A stretch of 64,000 nt of DNA from Paucilactobacillus kaifaensis (GCF_005405145.1 NZ_BJDM01000001.1:1-64000), one strand, 5' to 3'. Numbered from the stretch's first letter, positions 9,727-20,241 are shown. Notes: generated by a model not told the origin, from the letters alone. Translations and numbers: made by a program.

Positions 9727-10992
9727 TTACCAAACAAATAATCCAACGAATCCAGCTGACAATAGTGATACAAGAATACCTGAAAGAAGCATGTAGCCAA
9801 CGTTTTTAGCAATCAAATCGTTCTTATTGCGGTCAACTAAGCCCTTGAAGGCACCAATAATCATACCAACGGTACCAAAGTTAGCAAATGATGTTAAGAA
9901 TACTGTCAGGATGGCACGCAAGTGAGGTGCATAGCCGTTGATTACATCTCCAGCAACACGGCCCATAACAACGAATTCATTTGTAACTAACTTAAGTCCC
10001 ATATCTTGTGAAAGTGTCCATGCCTGGTCAACGGGAAGTCCCAATAACCATGCGAATGGGAACATAATAACTCCTAAGATACTTTCAAGTGATAGAGGTT
10101 TCCAGAAGAGGCCTAGAATCTTGTCAATCAATGCAGCTAAGGCAACAAAGGCAATAACATTGGCAGTGATGATCAAGATCAAACGACCAGCACCGAGAAT
10201 TGAATCGCCTAAGAATGAGAAGAATGGTTCACGTTTACCATTACCTTCTCCTTCACTAGCTGCGCTATCTTCTTCACCAACTTGTCCAACTTTAGCAACC
10301 GTATCTTCTTCAGCAGTAACCTTAACTGGGTTAAGCATACTTGTAACGATGATTGAGTTGATAATATTAATTGGAACAGCAGTCAAAACAAATTGTCCAG
10401 GAACCATTTGAGTATAAGCTCCAAGAATTGATGCTGTCACACAACTCATTGACATCATTGCCAAAGTTAAGTTACGTTCTGCTTTCATTTGACGTAATTG
10501 TAAACCAGAGATGGCAAGCACTTCTGTGTTACCTAAAAACATCATTTCAACAGCAAAGAATGATTCAAACTTAGGTTGACCAGTAATAAATGATAATCCA
10601 CGTCCGATCCATTTGATGACCCATGGCAAAACGCCAATATAAGTCAAAATATCAAACAGTGGGACAATCATTAAAATTGGTAGTAAGGCGCTGGTAATAA
10701 AGTTCATTGAACCACCACCGCCAAGAGTACCACCATAATTAGTTGTTACCCAGTTTGGTAGGGCAAAAATAATACCTTGATATGAAACTTCAACCAACCA
10801 ATTAAATCCGTCAGCGGCACCTTTAACCGCTGCACGTCCGCCAGAGAAACTAGTGAAGAACCAAGCTAACACAAGGTTAATTACAACCATGATCGCAATC
10901 GAGCGCCAGTTGATCTCCTTCTTTTTCTTGGAAAATAGGAAGCCAATTCCCAAAAAGACAACCAATCCAAGAATATTTATTGCTACATACAT
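9727..10992 (-). CDS. nupC: Concentrative nucleoside transporter (CNT, NupC-like)
   Basis: Cation-coupled nucleoside uptake permease. About 421 aa from the ATG at 10992 (MYVAINILGLVVFLGIG), preceded by AGAAGGG. The longer reading from 11112 adds 40 residues that do not resemble CNT N-termini. Signature segments are visible: the gating NTEVLAISG region, SAFANFGTVG-like (LTSFANFGTVG) and YMLLSGILVSLLSAGF at the end. A charged loop rich in Glu (EEDTVAKVGQVGEEDSAASEGE) separates helices in the middle. Probably one unit with the downstream nucleoside hydrolase. Confidence 0.92.
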   Translation of the reverse strand: MYVAINILGLVVFLGIGFLFSKKKKEINWRSIAIMVVINLVLAWFFTSFSGGRAAVKGAADGFNWLVEVSYQGIIFALPNWVTTNYGGTLGGGGSMNFITSALLPILMIVPLFDILTYIGVLPWVIKWIGRGLSFITGQPKFESFFAVEMMFLGNTEVLAISGLQLRQMKAERNLTLAMMSMSCVTASILGAYTQMVPGQFVLTAVPINIINSIIVTSMLNPVKVTAEEDTVAKVGQVGEEDSAASEGEGNGKREPFFSFLGDSILGAGRLILIITANVIAFVALAALIDKILGLFWKPLSLESILGVIMFPFAWLLGLPVDQAWTLSQDMGLKLVTNEFVVMGRVAGDVINGYAPHLRAILTVFLTSFANFGTVGMIIGAFKGLVDRNKNDLIAKNVGYMLLSGILVSLLSAGFVGLFVW

Positions 10993-11079
10993 TGGACTAC
11001 AAACCCTTCTATTTGTTTTTATGCCGTCCGCCAAAAAACTAAAATGAATTATTGCAAATAAGCTGACGCCACTATATAA

Positions 11080-11093
11080 ATATAACGCTTTCA
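11080..11093 (-). promoter_or_regulatory. cre-like site before nupC
   Basis: Minus-strand TGAAAGCGTTATAT matches 12 of 14 positions of the cre consensus and lies about 90 bp upstream of the nupC start. Together with the similar site before the hydrolase it points to CcpA control of nucleoside catabolism (inference). Confidence 0.45.
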
Positions 11094-11112
11094 CATGTGG
11101 CTGTAAACTCAC

Positions 11113-12182
11113 AAGGTATCCAAATATGATAAATCGAGGACGATATATTAATTAATTATGCTAATTATTGCCTATTAATAAGACATTTAATCTCTTTATG
11201 ATATTTAAACGTTCACTAAGTGGACATCAAATATCCACTTAAATTAAAACTTGCTAATTCAAATCTTAGGTTTAAGGTTTTACTCACTATAAGATTAATA
11301 ATCTAAACAAAAAACACGGTTCAAAAAGAATCGTGTTTGCAATCACTAAATGCCCCTGCCAAGGAACTTCATTATCTAATAACTCATCTCGTGCTGCAAC
11401 CAATTTATAATTATCTGACTAACGTCACAGCTCGATTCAAAATTAATTATAAAATAATTTTTTCGATGAATTGCAATGGATTTCAAAATTTAGGCAAAAT
11501 AAAAACCGGAGCCTTCTCTTCTCCGGTTTCGTTTAACATCAGGAAGGTGACTTGCAACTACCTAATTGTTTCAACTTTGTTTTTATATATCTCGCCTCAA
11601 AACTTAACTACTTGTCTGTGATTCTTGGTTTGATGGACCAATATCTCGTGTAGCTTTTATCTTGTTCAGATCTAACCCGCGAAGCCATCCAGTCTAACTT
11701 TTTAAATATGGTGACTTGCATTAACTTAATTATTTGGTACTTTGCTTAATCCTGGTACTACTTTTAGATACTACTACTTAGTCGTTACTTGATACTAACT
11801 TCACATCTAATACATTTTATTACTTGTTGCAAGGAACTTGTGTGAGAAGGTGGTAATCACAAGATACTTTCCTTCCTGTAACTGTATACTACCATGGTCA
11901 TCTCAAATATACAATCTAAAAGCTCAAAGTTTTTTATTTTTTTGATAGCGTTTTCTTAGCTGCTGTATCAAACATTATGAGCACCCCATCCTACGCAGTT
12001 TGCTGCAGATGTGCTTGCTAACGATTCAGGTGATCAAAACTGATTACTTCCCGTCATTTGTCTTGTGGTGAAAGATACTCAAATTATCTGACCAGTGATT
12101 GCACCAAGAAAAACTTTTCTGAATACAGAAATCAATGTTCAATTGTAAATTCTTGAAAAGTAATCTAATAATTTTTATTGTC
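11113..12182. other. Gene-poor 1.1 kb stretch
   Basis: No open frame with recognisable protein content. It holds two terminator-like hairpins: AAACACG/CGTGTTT near 11313-11338 and AAACCGGAG/CTCCGGTTT at 11503-11529. The rest is AT-rich sequence. A short plus-strand stretch near 12000-12045 reads QFAADVLANDSGDQN before a stop, which might be a remnant of a coding sequence, but I cannot assign it. The region ends at hairpin element E5. Confidence 0.5.
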
Positions 12183-12316
12183 GAATTGTGCGAACAGCCG
12201 CAGATGACTATGGTATAACACAAAAAAATAGCATGGCACCATTCAAAAATCGAATGGTACTATGCTATTTTTTTGTGTTATACCACGCCATCTATGCGCG
12301 GCTGTTCGCACACTAT
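12183..12316 (+). repeat. Hairpin element E5
   Basis: Left end GAATTGTG (12183), right end CACTAT (12311), both one or two bases off the family ends. Outer stem GCGAACAGCCGC and main stem GGTATAACACAAAAAAATAG are both mirrored on the right arm, which has extra bases (ATCTATGC). The TAG stop of thrS (12313-12315) is part of the right terminus. Confidence 0.85.
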
Positions 12317-14115
12317 TTTCTTGAATAACTACTCAAATCTCCCAGGATTTCATCCAAGAAATCTTGTTTTGATTTACTTACTTGTTTTTCTTCACCGTAC
12401 TTACGAACAGTGACACCTTCGTCTTTGACTTCATTGTCACCGACTACCAATGTGTATGGTACTTTTTGTGTTTGGGCTTCACGAATCTTATAACCCATTT
12501 TTTCGTTACGGTGATCAACCGAAACACGGATTCCCGCAGCTGCTAATTCCTTACGAAGATCTTCTGCATAGTCTGCATGAATTTCTTCTTTAACCGGAAT
12601 AATTTTAACTTGTTCTGGTGACAACCATGTTGGGAAAGCTCCCTTATACATTTCAGTTAAGTAAGCAGTGAAGCGTTCCATGGTTGAAACTAAGCCACGA
12701 TGAATCATGATTGGTCGATGTTGTTCGCCGTCTTCACCAATGTAATGCAAATCAAATTGCTTTGGCAACATGAAGTCTAATTGAATAGTAGAAAGTGTTT
12801 CGTCATTTCCTAATGCAGTCTTAGTTTGAACATCCAACTTAGGACCATAGAAAGCTGCTTCACCTTCTGCTTCATAGTAATCAAGTCCCATATCATCCAT
12901 AGCTTGCTTTAACATTGACTGGGCATTGTTCCACATTTCATCATCATCAAAGTACTTATCCGTATTCTTTGGATCACGATAACTAAGCCGGAAGCTGTAA
13001 TCATCAATATTAAAATCATGATAAACTTCGATCATTAACTTCAAGATACTCTTGAACTCATCCAAAATTTGGCTTGGAGCAACGAATGTGTGCCCGTCAT
13101 TTAATGTCATTTCACGAACACGTTGTAACCCAGATAGAGCTCCTGACTTTTCATAACGGTGCATCATTCCAAGTTCAGCAATTCTTAATGGTAATTCACG
13201 ATATGAACGGATATGGTGTTTGTAAATCTGGATATGACTAGGACAGTTCATTGGTCGCAATTCAAGCTGTTCGCCATCTCCCATATCCATTGGTGGGAAC
13301 ATATCTTCGCGATAGTGTTGCCAGTGACCAGAAGTCTTATAAACATCTAAGTTCATCAGAATTGGCGTGTACACGTGGTTATAACCATTCGCAACTTCTT
13401 TGTCAATAATGTAACGTTCAATCACACGACGAATTGTGGCTCCTTTTGGCATCCAATAAGGCAACCCAGCACCAACTTTAGGATCCACAAAGAATAGATC
13501 TAAGTCATTACCAATCACCCGGTGATCACGTTCACGGGCCTCTTGGCGGGCCTTCAAATCATCTTCAAGTGCATCTTTTTTATAAAAGACCGTACCATAA
13601 ATCCGTTGCAGCATTGGATTTGATGACTTACCTTGCCAGTACGCACCAGCAACTGATAATACTTTGAAGTTTTTAACCACATCAACATAGCAAAGCACAT
13701 CTTCTTTAGCAACAGTTGCAAAATTACCAACCTTAAATAAAGAAACTTTATTGTCTGCAGCTGCCTCTTTGATTAATTCGCTTTGGAACTGATCATTCTT
13801 AACTTCAGCTAAGGCGTCTTCTAGGGGTACTTCGACTCGCTCAATTTTGGCGTCATCCTTGGCAAATTTGTGGATAATGTCTTCCAATTGACCTAATTCA
13901 TCAGCTGATACTTGAACATCATCTTTGTCTGAATCAACGTAAAAACCATTATCACTAGCAACATCTTCACCTAACCGAATACCGGCAAATTGTTGGTGTA
14001 GTGCAGCTGCCAAAAGTAGGGCAGTTGTTTGACGAAGTGCCTGTAATCCTTCTGGTGAATCACGGTCAATTTTTTTAACTGACCCATCTGCTGCTAAAAC
14101 TTGAACTTGTGCCAT
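12313..14115 (-). CDS. thrS: Threonyl-tRNA synthetase lacking TGS domain and editing residues
   Basis: Charges tRNA-Thr. The 600-aa protein starts at ATG 14115 ([11 protein letters not shown]); a GTG at 14124 is also in frame. The class II core is intact: [18 protein letters not shown] and MIHRG carry the Cys/His/His zinc ligands, and the anticodon domain ends the chain. The usual N-terminal TGS domain (about 60 aa) is missing. In the editing domain the HxxxH motif of normal ThrRS is replaced by QTTAL (residues 29-33), and the later CxGPH motif reads CYVDV (Cys142 onward), so the histidines needed to clear Ser-tRNA-Thr are absent. Expression is under a T-box leader. I infer a second ThrRS with a full editor elsewhere in the genome, or tolerated mistranslation. 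Confidence 0.93.
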   Translation of the reverse strand: MAQVQVLAADGSVKKIDRDSPEGLQALRQTTALLLAAALHQQFAGIRLGEDVASDNGFYVDSDKDDVQVSADELGQLEDIIHKFAKDDAKIERVEVPLEDALAEVKNDQFQSELIKEAAADNKVSLFKVGNFATVAKEDVLCYVDVVKNFKVLSVAGAYWQGKSSNPMLQRIYGTVFYKKDALEDDLKARQEARERDHRVIGNDLDLFFVDPKVGAGLPYWMPKGATIRRVIERYIIDKEVANGYNHVYTPILMNLDVYKTSGHWQHYREDMFPPMDMGDGEQLELRPMNCPSHIQIYKHHIRSYRELPLRIAELGMMHRYEKSGALSGLQRVREMTLNDGHTFVAPSQILDEFKSILKLMIEVYHDFNIDDYSFRLSYRDPKNTDKYFDDDEMWNNAQSMLKQAMDDMGLDYYEAEGEAAFYGPKLDVQTKTALGNDETLSTIQLDFMLPKQFDLHYIGEDGEQHRPIMIHRGLVSTMERFTAYLTEMYKGAFPTWLSPEQVKIIPVKEEIHADYAEDLRKELAAAGIRVSVDHRNEKMGYKIREAQTQKVPYTLVVGDNEVKDEGVTVRKYGEEKQVSKSKQDFLDEILGDLSSYSRK

Positions 14116-14149
14116 TAACTCCACTCTCCTTTAAGTATTTAAATAAATA

Positions 14150-14425
14150 AAAAAGTCCCTAGTATCATTACGATACTAGGGACGTTAATTAACATATTAG
14201 CGTGGTTCCACCCAAATTTAAGAATATGCTGCTAAGTAGTTAGTTGACCTTCAAAGTAAGCACACTCTTATCTCAATAAGCTAATAACGGGTGCAACCCG
14301 GTTTTCCTTATTTCGGAAAACTTTGTCAAAAGTGGTATCAATAATTTTACCTTAACAATCAAGCTTCCAGTCATGGCTTAATCTCCCTGACGGTAAAAAA
14401 ATTAACGTGTCTTTTGATAACGTAA
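14150..14425 (-). promoter_or_regulatory. T-box leader of thrS
   Basis: tRNA-sensing transcription attenuator. The T-box core GGGTGGAACCACG lies at 14201-14213 (minus strand) and pairs with the acceptor end of uncharged tRNA. The terminator GTCCCTAGTATC...GATACTAGGGAC plus a T-run lies at 14155-14183, ending about 30 bp before the start codon. Upstream, a Stem I with an AGGGAGA start is visible, and a loop containing GATACCAC offers ACC, a threonine codon, as probable specifier at about 14330-14340. Confidence 0.92.
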
Positions 14426-14428
14426 TCG

Positions 14429-14456
14429 ATTATAGCATTCACGATTGCCGTGTCAA
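14429..14456 (-). promoter_or_regulatory. thrS promoter
   Basis: Consensus TTGACA (14451-14456) and TATAAT (14429-14434) with a 16-bp spacer and an extended TGC before the -10. It lies directly upstream of the T-box leader. It falls just inside the 3' flank of asd (ends 14468), so asd transcripts run into it unless stopped. Confidence 0.85.
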
Positions 14457-14467
14457 GATTGATTGGC

Positions 14468-15559
14468 CTATTTTTTTTCGATGTAGCCCTGGGCCTTAAG
14501 TAATTCAGCGAGTAAAATAGCGCCACCCGCTGCCCCACGAGCAGTATTATGAGATAAACCAATAAATTTCCAATCAAAAATCTTGTCTTCACGTAATCGA
14601 CCAATTGAAATTCCCATTCCATTTTCAAAGTTCACATCATAGCGAACCTGTGGCCGGTCATCTTGTGTCATGTATTGAATGAATTGTTTAGGAGCGCTTG
14701 GCAAGCCTAATTCTTGTGGAACACCACTATAGCTTTCAAGAGCTTCAATCAATTCTTCTTTAGTTGGTTGTTGCTTAAAGTTTACAAATGCTGCTGCTGT
14801 ATGGCCGTATAACACCGGTACTCGTAATGTTTGCGTGGTGATAACAGGAGTCTGTGCTGACACAATCTCTTTTTTCTCATCGTCAACGTGACCCCAAATT
14901 TTCATTGGTTCACGTTCTGATTTTTCTTCCTCACCACTAATATACGGAATAACATTCCCAATAATTTCTGGGAAGTCATCAAATGTTTTACCGGCACCAG
15001 AAATGGCTTGGTAAGTTGTGGCAACTACTTGAGTAGGCTCAAATTTGCGCCATGCAGTCAATGCTGGAGTGTAGCTTTGAATCGAACAGTTTGGTTTTAC
15101 TGCAATAAAGCCTCGTTTTGTGCCCAATCGTTCCTTTTGATATTTAATAACATCAGAATGATCAGGATTGATTTCTGGGACAACCATTGGTACATCCGGT
15201 GTCCAACGATGGGCACTATTATTAGAAACAACTGGCGTTTCTGTCTTGGCATACTCTTCTTCAATTGCACGGATTTCGTCTTTACTCATGCTAACAGCTG
15301 AGAAAACAAAATCGACTTGCTCGGCAATTTTATCAACGTCCTTGACATCTAGTAGCACCAAGTCTTTAACTGATTCAGGTACTGGTGTTTCCATTTTCCA
15401 GCGTCCTTGCACTGATTCTGCGTAAGTTTTTCCCGCACTATGGGCACTTGCTGCCACCACTACTACTTCAAACCATGGGTGGTTTTCCAATAATGAAACA
15501 TACCGTTGGCCAACCATTCCAGTTGCACCAATCACACCAACTTTTAACTTTTGATCCAT
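14468..15559 (-). CDS. asd: Aspartate-semialdehyde dehydrogenase
   Basis: NADPH-dependent reduction of aspartyl phosphate to aspartate semialdehyde, the branch point to lysine/diaminopimelate, threonine and methionine. The 364-aa protein starts at ATG 15559 (MDQKLKVGVIG), with GGAGG 10 nt upstream; an in-frame GTG six bases earlier is possible. GATGMVGQ (11-18) is the nucleotide loop and KPNCSIQ places the catalytic Cys at 158. Its length and GATGMVGQRY motif fit the archaeal/fungal-type Asd subclass. It lies downstream of a T-box-controlled permease on the same strand and is probably co-transcribed. Confidence 0.93.
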   Translation of the reverse strand: MDQKLKVGVIGATGMVGQRYVSLLENHPWFEVVVVAASAHSAGKTYAESVQGRWKMETPVPESVKDLVLLDVKDVDKIAEQVDFVFSAVSMSKDEIRAIEEEYAKTETPVVSNNSAHRWTPDVPMVVPEINPDHSDVIKYQKERLGTKRGFIAVKPNCSIQSYTPALTAWRKFEPTQVVATTYQAISGAGKTFDDFPEIIGNVIPYISGEEEKSEREPMKIWGHVDDEKKEIVSAQTPVITTQTLRVPVLYGHTAAAFVNFKQQPTKEELIEALESYSGVPQELGLPSAPKQFIQYMTQDDRPQVRYDVNFENGMGISIGRLREDKIFDWKFIGLSHNTARGAAGGAILLAELLKAQGYIEKK

Positions 15560-15645
15560 CCCCACAAAACCTCCATTTATCTCATTGCAGTACATCTTAC
15601 AATTTATACACATTAAAAATCAATTAAAATAGCTCATCGTTAAAA

Positions 15646-16998
15646 TTACTTAGCAATTTGTCTTTTTTGTCGCACTGAATAGGCAATAAACAATGCCACA
15701 AACCAGATAACCGAAACGACTAATGACACCCGCGTCTCTGGATCAAATAGTAGAAAGATCAAGACGGCTGTGAAGAAAATTAAGCTTGCCCAATCAGTAA
15801 CGGGATACCCAGGCATCAAAAATTCTTTGACCCCTTCCGGTTGGACCCGTCGAAATTTAATATGGCACCACAACATAATTAACCAAACAAAAACAAAATT
15901 AATCGTTGAAACTCCTGAAATTAGATTAAAAATACCAGCTGGCATTAAATAATTCAAAATAACAACCACAAACAAAATTGCGGATGAAAAGTGTAACGCG
16001 GTATTAGGCACCATATGGCGGCTTAATTTGGTAAAGCTGTGCAACGCATTTCCACCACTAGCTAACGCATGAAGTGTTCGGCTAGTACTAAAAATAGCAC
16101 TATTTGTTGCCGACATTGCAGCAGTCAGAACCACAAAATTCAAAATGGCTGCGGCACTCGTGATACCAATACCAGAAAAGACTTGAACAAACGGACTAGA
16201 TGTCGTCGTAATCGTATTCCATGGCGCAACACTCATAATTGCAACCATTGAACCAATGTAAAATAATCCAATTCTAATTGGCAAACTATTGATTGCTCGG
16301 GGTAAATCTTTTTTCGGATCCTTGGTTTCACCAGCAGTTAGCCCGACCATTTCGATTCCTACAAAGGCAAAAACAACCATTTGAAACGACATTAAAAAGC
16401 CACTCATTCCAGTTGGAAAGAAACCACCGTGTGAAATTAAATTACTAAATGAAGCGGTCGACGTTCCTGTACGGTAATGAAAGATTGTCATCCCAATTCC
16501 TACGACAATTAAAGCTAAAATTGCGACCACTTTGATCATTGAAAACCAAGTTTCTAATTCACCGAACAAACCAACGTTGACCAAATTAGTCAATAGCAAT
16601 AATAAAATGATCACGAGCGGACCAACCCACTGCGGCAAACTAGGGAACCAATATTTTAAATAAATTCCCGTTGCTGTTAGGTCTGCCATTGCTAAGCTAA
16701 GCCAGCAAGACCAATATGTCCAACCCGTAATAAATTCCATGCGATCGCCTAAATATAGTTTAATAAAATCAATAAATGAATGTTTGCTCGTATCTGACAA
16801 CAGTAATTCACCAATCGCACGCATCATGAAGAAACAAAAAATCCCAACAATCAGATATGACAAAATAATTGATGGACCAGCTTTTCTAATGGCACTACCA
16901 GAACCTAAAAATAAACCTGTTCCAATCGCTCCACCAATAGCAATCATCTGAATATGCCGACTTTGCAATGATCGTGACAATTTACGCTGCTCTTTCAT
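15646..16998 (-). CDS. APC-family amino-acid permease
   Basis: Amino-acid/proton symporter of the AAT (CycA/LysP-like) group. The 450-aa protein begins with MKEQRKLSRSLQSRHIQMIAIGGAIGTGLFLGSG, the standard first-helix motif of APC permeases, and has about 12 membrane segments. It is preceded by a T-box leader and followed by asd, so its substrate is likely an amino acid whose tRNA controls the leader; an aspartate-family amino acid (Thr, Lys or Met) would fit, but this is inference. Start ATG at 16998 follows an AAAGGAG-like site. Confidence 0.9.
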   Translation of the reverse strand: MKEQRKLSRSLQSRHIQMIAIGGAIGTGLFLGSGSAIRKAGPSIILSYLIVGIFCFFMMRAIGELLLSDTSKHSFIDFIKLYLGDRMEFITGWTYWSCWLSLAMADLTATGIYLKYWFPSLPQWVGPLVIILLLLLTNLVNVGLFGELETWFSMIKVVAILALIVVGIGMTIFHYRTGTSTASFSNLISHGGFFPTGMSGFLMSFQMVVFAFVGIEMVGLTAGETKDPKKDLPRAINSLPIRIGLFYIGSMVAIMSVAPWNTITTTSSPFVQVFSGIGITSAAAILNFVVLTAAMSATNSAIFSTSRTLHALASGGNALHSFTKLSRHMVPNTALHFSSAILFVVVILNYLMPAGIFNLISGVSTINFVFVWLIMLWCHIKFRRVQPEGVKEFLMPGYPVTDWASLIFFTAVLIFLLFDPETRVSLVVSVIWFVALFIAYSVRQKRQIAK

Positions 16999-17069
16999 TA
17001 TTATGTTCTCCTTTATTTAAAGTGTTCTCAGAGGTATTTACCTCTGAGAACATGTCCATTTATAAACAA

Positions 17070-17297
17070 AAAAATCCCTGGTACAGTTAATGTACCAGGG
17101 ACGCTAATTTCATCTTCAACGCGGTTCCACCCAAGTTTTACAATCCAAAAATTCGAATTGCCTCTTGTAGTTGATAGTGGAACCACCCAATTTAATTTCG
17201 CCATTTTATTAATCAGCTCTCAGCAAGTACTGATTTCTCTGGATTGTCTCTTAAGATTAACGACTATTATTACAAAGGTAAGCTAAATTGTCAATGA
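17070..17297 (-). promoter_or_regulatory. Compact T-box leader with promoter for permease-asd
   Basis: The T-box GGGTGGAACCGCG lies at 17120-17132 and the terminator TCCCTGGTAC/GTACCAGGGA plus T-run at 17070-17101. The promoter TTGACA (17287-17292) with AATAAT 17 bp downstream heads it. The leader is short (about 190 nt): the AGAGA...CTGAGAG apical hairpin is small, and a second T-box-like string GGGTGGTTCCAC is present at about 17177-17188. I could not assign the specifier codon with confidence. Confidence 0.85.
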
Positions 17298-17319
17298 TCT
17301 TTTCTCATTAAATTTTAAT

Positions 17320-17446
17320 AGAGTGCGAAAATTCGTGTTTAGATGTCGTAAGCTAAGTCCTAATGACAATTGATAAATTTGAACTGTGAATTTATCAATT
17401 GTCATTAGGACTTAGCTCTAGACATCTGCGAATTTTCACACGTTTC
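17320..17446 (-). repeat. Hairpin element E6
   Basis: AGAGTG at 17320, CACGTTTC at 17439. Arms pair as GAAAATTCG (outer), AGATGTC (short helix), GTA against TAG (3x3 loop) and a stem starting AGCTAAGTCCTAATGAC. The AGAGTG arm carries the extra bases GTTT. The element begins about 28 bp upstream of the permease -35 box. Confidence 0.88.
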
Positions 17447-17503
17447 CACTATTAAAATTAAATGCTCCGGTTTGAAAGAAATGCTCATTTCATTTTTGTT
17501 GCA

Positions 17504-17556
17504 GAAACGCGTTCACGACCACAGGATCCTGCACCTAACGTGGTCGTGAACGCTCT
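17504..17556 (+). repeat. Short hairpin element E7
   Basis: GAAACGCG (17504) and CGCTCT (17551) bracket a 12-bp perfect stem GTTCACGACCAC with a 17-nt loop. It has the family ends and outer stem, but the short helix and main stem are missing, as if reduced by deletion. The TAG stop of copB (17555-17557) overlaps the right terminus. Bases 17447-17503 hold nothing further. Confidence 0.7.
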
Positions 17557-19645
17557 ACATCTTTAATGTCATCGCATTCAACGCTACAATAATTGTTGAA
17601 AGTGACATAACCAATGCTCCCACAGCCGGACTGAGGATAATTCCAATTCCTGCTAATACACCAGCAGCGAGTGGAATCGCAATGATATTATAGCCAGCAC
17701 CCCACCATAAATTTTGGACCATCTTACGGTTAGTTGTACGAGCTAGATTCAAGAAATTCAAAATATCATTGGGATTACTCTTCACCAAAATAACATCAGC
17801 CGAATCAATCGCAACATCTGTTCCAGCACCGATAGCCACACCAATATTAGCACGAGCTAGGCTGGGAGCATCGTTAATACCATCACCAACCATCATAACT
17901 TGATGATTATCACTTTGGAACTCACGCACAATCCGTTCTTTATCCTCTGGTTTCAAATTAGCTCTAACTGTGATATCACCTAGTTGTGCCGCTACTTGTT
18001 TGGCTGCCGGTTCATTATCTCCCGTTAGCATTACGGGTTGAATTCCCATTTCATGTAACTGTGATACAAAGGATCTTGCCTCGGATTTAATTTGATCCCC
18101 TTGTGCAATTAACCCTAGCACTTGACCACCATTAACTAAATAACTAACAGAGTTTCCTTTTGAAGCCAGCTCGTCAAACTCGATTTGGTCAAACTCAATG
18201 TTTTCTTTTTCAAGATAGTTAGCAGTCACAATCGAATATTTTTGTCCGTTAATTTCTCCATTTAAGCCTACACCTTGAACTGCTTCAACCCTCTTAGCTT
18301 CACTTATTTGAACTTGCTGATCTTTAGCAGCTGTTAAAATACCAGTTGCCAGTGGATGACTTGAATTTGCCTCTAAGCTTGCAAATAATTGTAAAACTTG
18401 TTCTTCTGATATGTCTTTTTGTAATGCCTTAACTTGATTTACTTTAAAAGTACCTTCAGTTAGTGTTCCAGTTTTATCCATCAAAACAGTGTCAATTTTT
18501 TTAGCCGTTTCAATGGCATGACGATCACGAATTAATAAACCATTGGTTGCCGCAATAGAGGTACTCCGGGCAACCACTAATGGAATTGCGACTCCTAAAG
18601 CGTGGGGACATGCAATTACAAGTACTGTCACCATTCGCTCAAGTGCTGTATCTGGACCGCCAATGCCTAGCCAAACAAAGAATGCAACAATTCCGACTGA
18701 CAATGCCGCATAAAACAAGTACTTGGCTACTTTTTCTGCCATTCCTTCAGCCCGGGATTGTTCTTGTTGGGCCTGATTAACTAACTTCATCACTTGTGCA
18801 AGATAGCCAGTTTCACCAGTTCCTGTAACCTTAATAGTTAACGTGCCATTGCCATTTACCGAGCCACCAATGACGCGATCACCATTTGTTTTAGTAACCG
18901 CTTTGGCTTCGCCAGTCACTAGTGATTCATTTACTGAGCTGTTTCCTTCAATAACATCACCATCTGCCGGAACTTTTTCTCCAGCCTGAACTAATACTTG
19001 CTGGCCCTCCTTTAAATCATGTAACTCAATATCTTTTGTTTGACCATTTTCGGCCACCAAGTGAACCATCCCCGGTAGCAGCGCGGCCATTTTTTCTAGC
19101 GCATTTCCGGCATTCATTACCGCATTCATTTCGATCCAGTGCCCTAGTAACATGATGACAATTAAACTAGCCAACTCCCAGAAAAAGTCCATTACGTGAC
19201 CACTGGGATTAATGAAGTGATTAGCAATAAAAGCGTACAAACTATAAAGATAAGCCACACTAATTCCCATTGAAATCAACGTCATCATTGCTGGTGCCTT
19301 ATCTTTAAGTTCACCTTTGGCACCAGATAAAAAGGGCTGGCCACCATAGAAAAACAGGAAAGAAGCTAAAATTAATACGAGCCAGTCAGAACCTGGAAAG
19401 GTAAATTGAAATGGTAACTGTAATCCCATGAATGGTGAAAAAATAAAAATTGGAACAGCAACGACTAATGACAACCAGAACTTCTTTTTAAAATTGCCCA
19501 TGTGCATCATGTGACCATCGCCCATATTCATGGCACCACCCATGGAATTGTGGGTCATCCCAGCCACATTATGATCCATTGAGCTCATAGCATGACCCAT
19601 GTCCATGTGATCGTGATCCATCATTTCTTTCTTATTTTCAGTCAT
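17555..19645 (-). CDS. copB: Copper-exporting P1B-type ATPase (CopB type)
   Basis: Pumps copper ions out of the cell. The 696-aa protein has a His/Met-rich N-terminal tail (about residues 8-50) in place of HMA domains. The membrane metal site is CPH at 346-348, diagnostic of the CopB subclass rather than CPC of Cop[10 protein letters not shown] from 390 holds the phosphorylated Asp, and [10 protein letters not shown] follows. The ATG at 19645 shares one base with the copY stop (TAATG), with GGAGG before it; a start at 19663 would lie inside copY. The two genes form a copYB operon. Its stop codon is part of hairpin element E7. Confidence 0.95.
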   Translation of the reverse strand: MTENKKEMMDHDHMDMGHAMSSMDHNVAGMTHNSMGGAMNMGDGHMMHMGNFKKKFWLSLVVAVPIFIFSPFMGLQLPFQFTFPGSDWLVLILASFLFFYGGQPFLSGAKGELKDKAPAMMTLISMGISVAYLYSLYAFIANHFINPSGHVMDFFWELASLIVIMLLGHWIEMNAVMNAGNALEKMAALLPGMVHLVAENGQTKDIELHDLKEGQQVLVQAGEKVPADGDVIEGNSSVNESLVTGEAKAVTKTNGDRVIGGSVNGNGTLTIKVTGTGETGYLAQVMKLVNQAQQEQSRAEGMAEKVAKYLFYAALSVGIVAFFVWLGIGGPDTALERMVTVLVIACPHALGVAIPLVVARSTSIAATNGLLIRDRHAIETAKKIDTVLMDKTGTLTEGTFKVNQVKALQKDISEEQVLQLFASLEANSSHPLATGILTAAKDQQVQISEAKRVEAVQGVGLNGEINGQKYSIVTANYLEKENIEFDQIEFDELASKGNSVSYLVNGGQVLGLIAQGDQIKSEARSFVSQLHEMGIQPVMLTGDNEPAAKQVAAQLGDITVRANLKPEDKERIVREFQSDNHQVMMVGDGINDAPSLARANIGVAIGAGTDVAIDSADVILVKSNPNDILNFLNLARTTNRKMVQNLWWGAGYNIIAIPLAAGVLAGIGIILSPAVGALVMSLSTIIVALNAMTLKM

Positions 19646-20109
19646 TATCTTTCCTCCCCACAATCACAGTCTTCAGTCATCATTTCCATTTCTTTCGGCA
19701 AACAATCACAAGAAACTGTCTTCGGAGCTGTTTTTAGTTTTTGTTCCAATAAGGTTTGTAAATCTTTGATATCATCTTGAGTCAATTCAGTATGCTCAAC
19801 TAAGTTGAATAGCGTTTGCCCTTTTTTCATCGCACACAAATGATCAAATAGTTGCTGACTAGTTTGATTCATCGCTTCCAACTCGCCTACCATGGTTGAG
19901 TAAATAAATTTATGTCCTACTTTATTAGTTTCTAAAAGTCCTTTTTTTACTAAACGGCCTAATAAGGTTTTTATCGTTGATTCCGTCCAATCGCGCTTTC
20001 GTTGAATTAAATCAATCAGTTCACGGCTATGACTAGGGCCCTTGGTCCAAATAATACGCATTATTTCCCATTCTGACGGTGTAATTTCGCTTACTCTTTC
20101 TGGATTCAT
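19645..20109 (-). CDS. copY: Copper-responsive repressor CopY
   Basis: BlaI/CopY-family winged-helix repressor that leaves its operator when copper replaces zinc. The 154-aa protein has the helix-turn-helix [24 protein letters not shown] near the N-terminus. The C-terminal metal site is two CxC pairs, Cys134/136 and Cys148/150. The spacing of 11 residues between pairs is longer than the CxCxxxxCxC of enterococcal CopY, but the ligand set is complete. Two cop boxes lie in its promoter, so it should repress itself and copB. Confidence 0.94.
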   Translation of the reverse strand: MNPERVSEITPSEWEIMRIIWTKGPSHSRELIDLIQRKRDWTESTIKTLLGRLVKKGLLETNKVGHKFIYSTMVGELEAMNQTSQQLFDHLCAMKKGQTLFNLVEHTELTQDDIKDLQTLLEQKLKTAPKTVSCDCLPKEMEMMTEDCDCGEER

Positions 20110-20134
20110 TTGATTACCTCGTTTAATTTAAATC

Positions 20135-20187
20135 TACATTTGTAAACTTTACATTCTTACTGTATCAACCTCGTTTACAAATGTCAA
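20135..20187 (-). promoter_or_regulatory. copYB promoter with two cop boxes
   Basis: TACATTTGTA at 20135-20144 matches TACAnnTGTA exactly; TACAAATGTC at 20176-20185 matches 9 of 10. The minus-strand promoter lies between and under them: TTGACA (20182-20187), 17-bp spacer, TACAGT (20159-20164). The distal box overlaps the -35, so CopY binding would block polymerase. Confidence 0.85.
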
Positions 20188-20241
20188 CGAAAATGTTTTT
20201 TAACTAGGTACTATTTTTTCGTGTTTATATTGTTTGAAATT

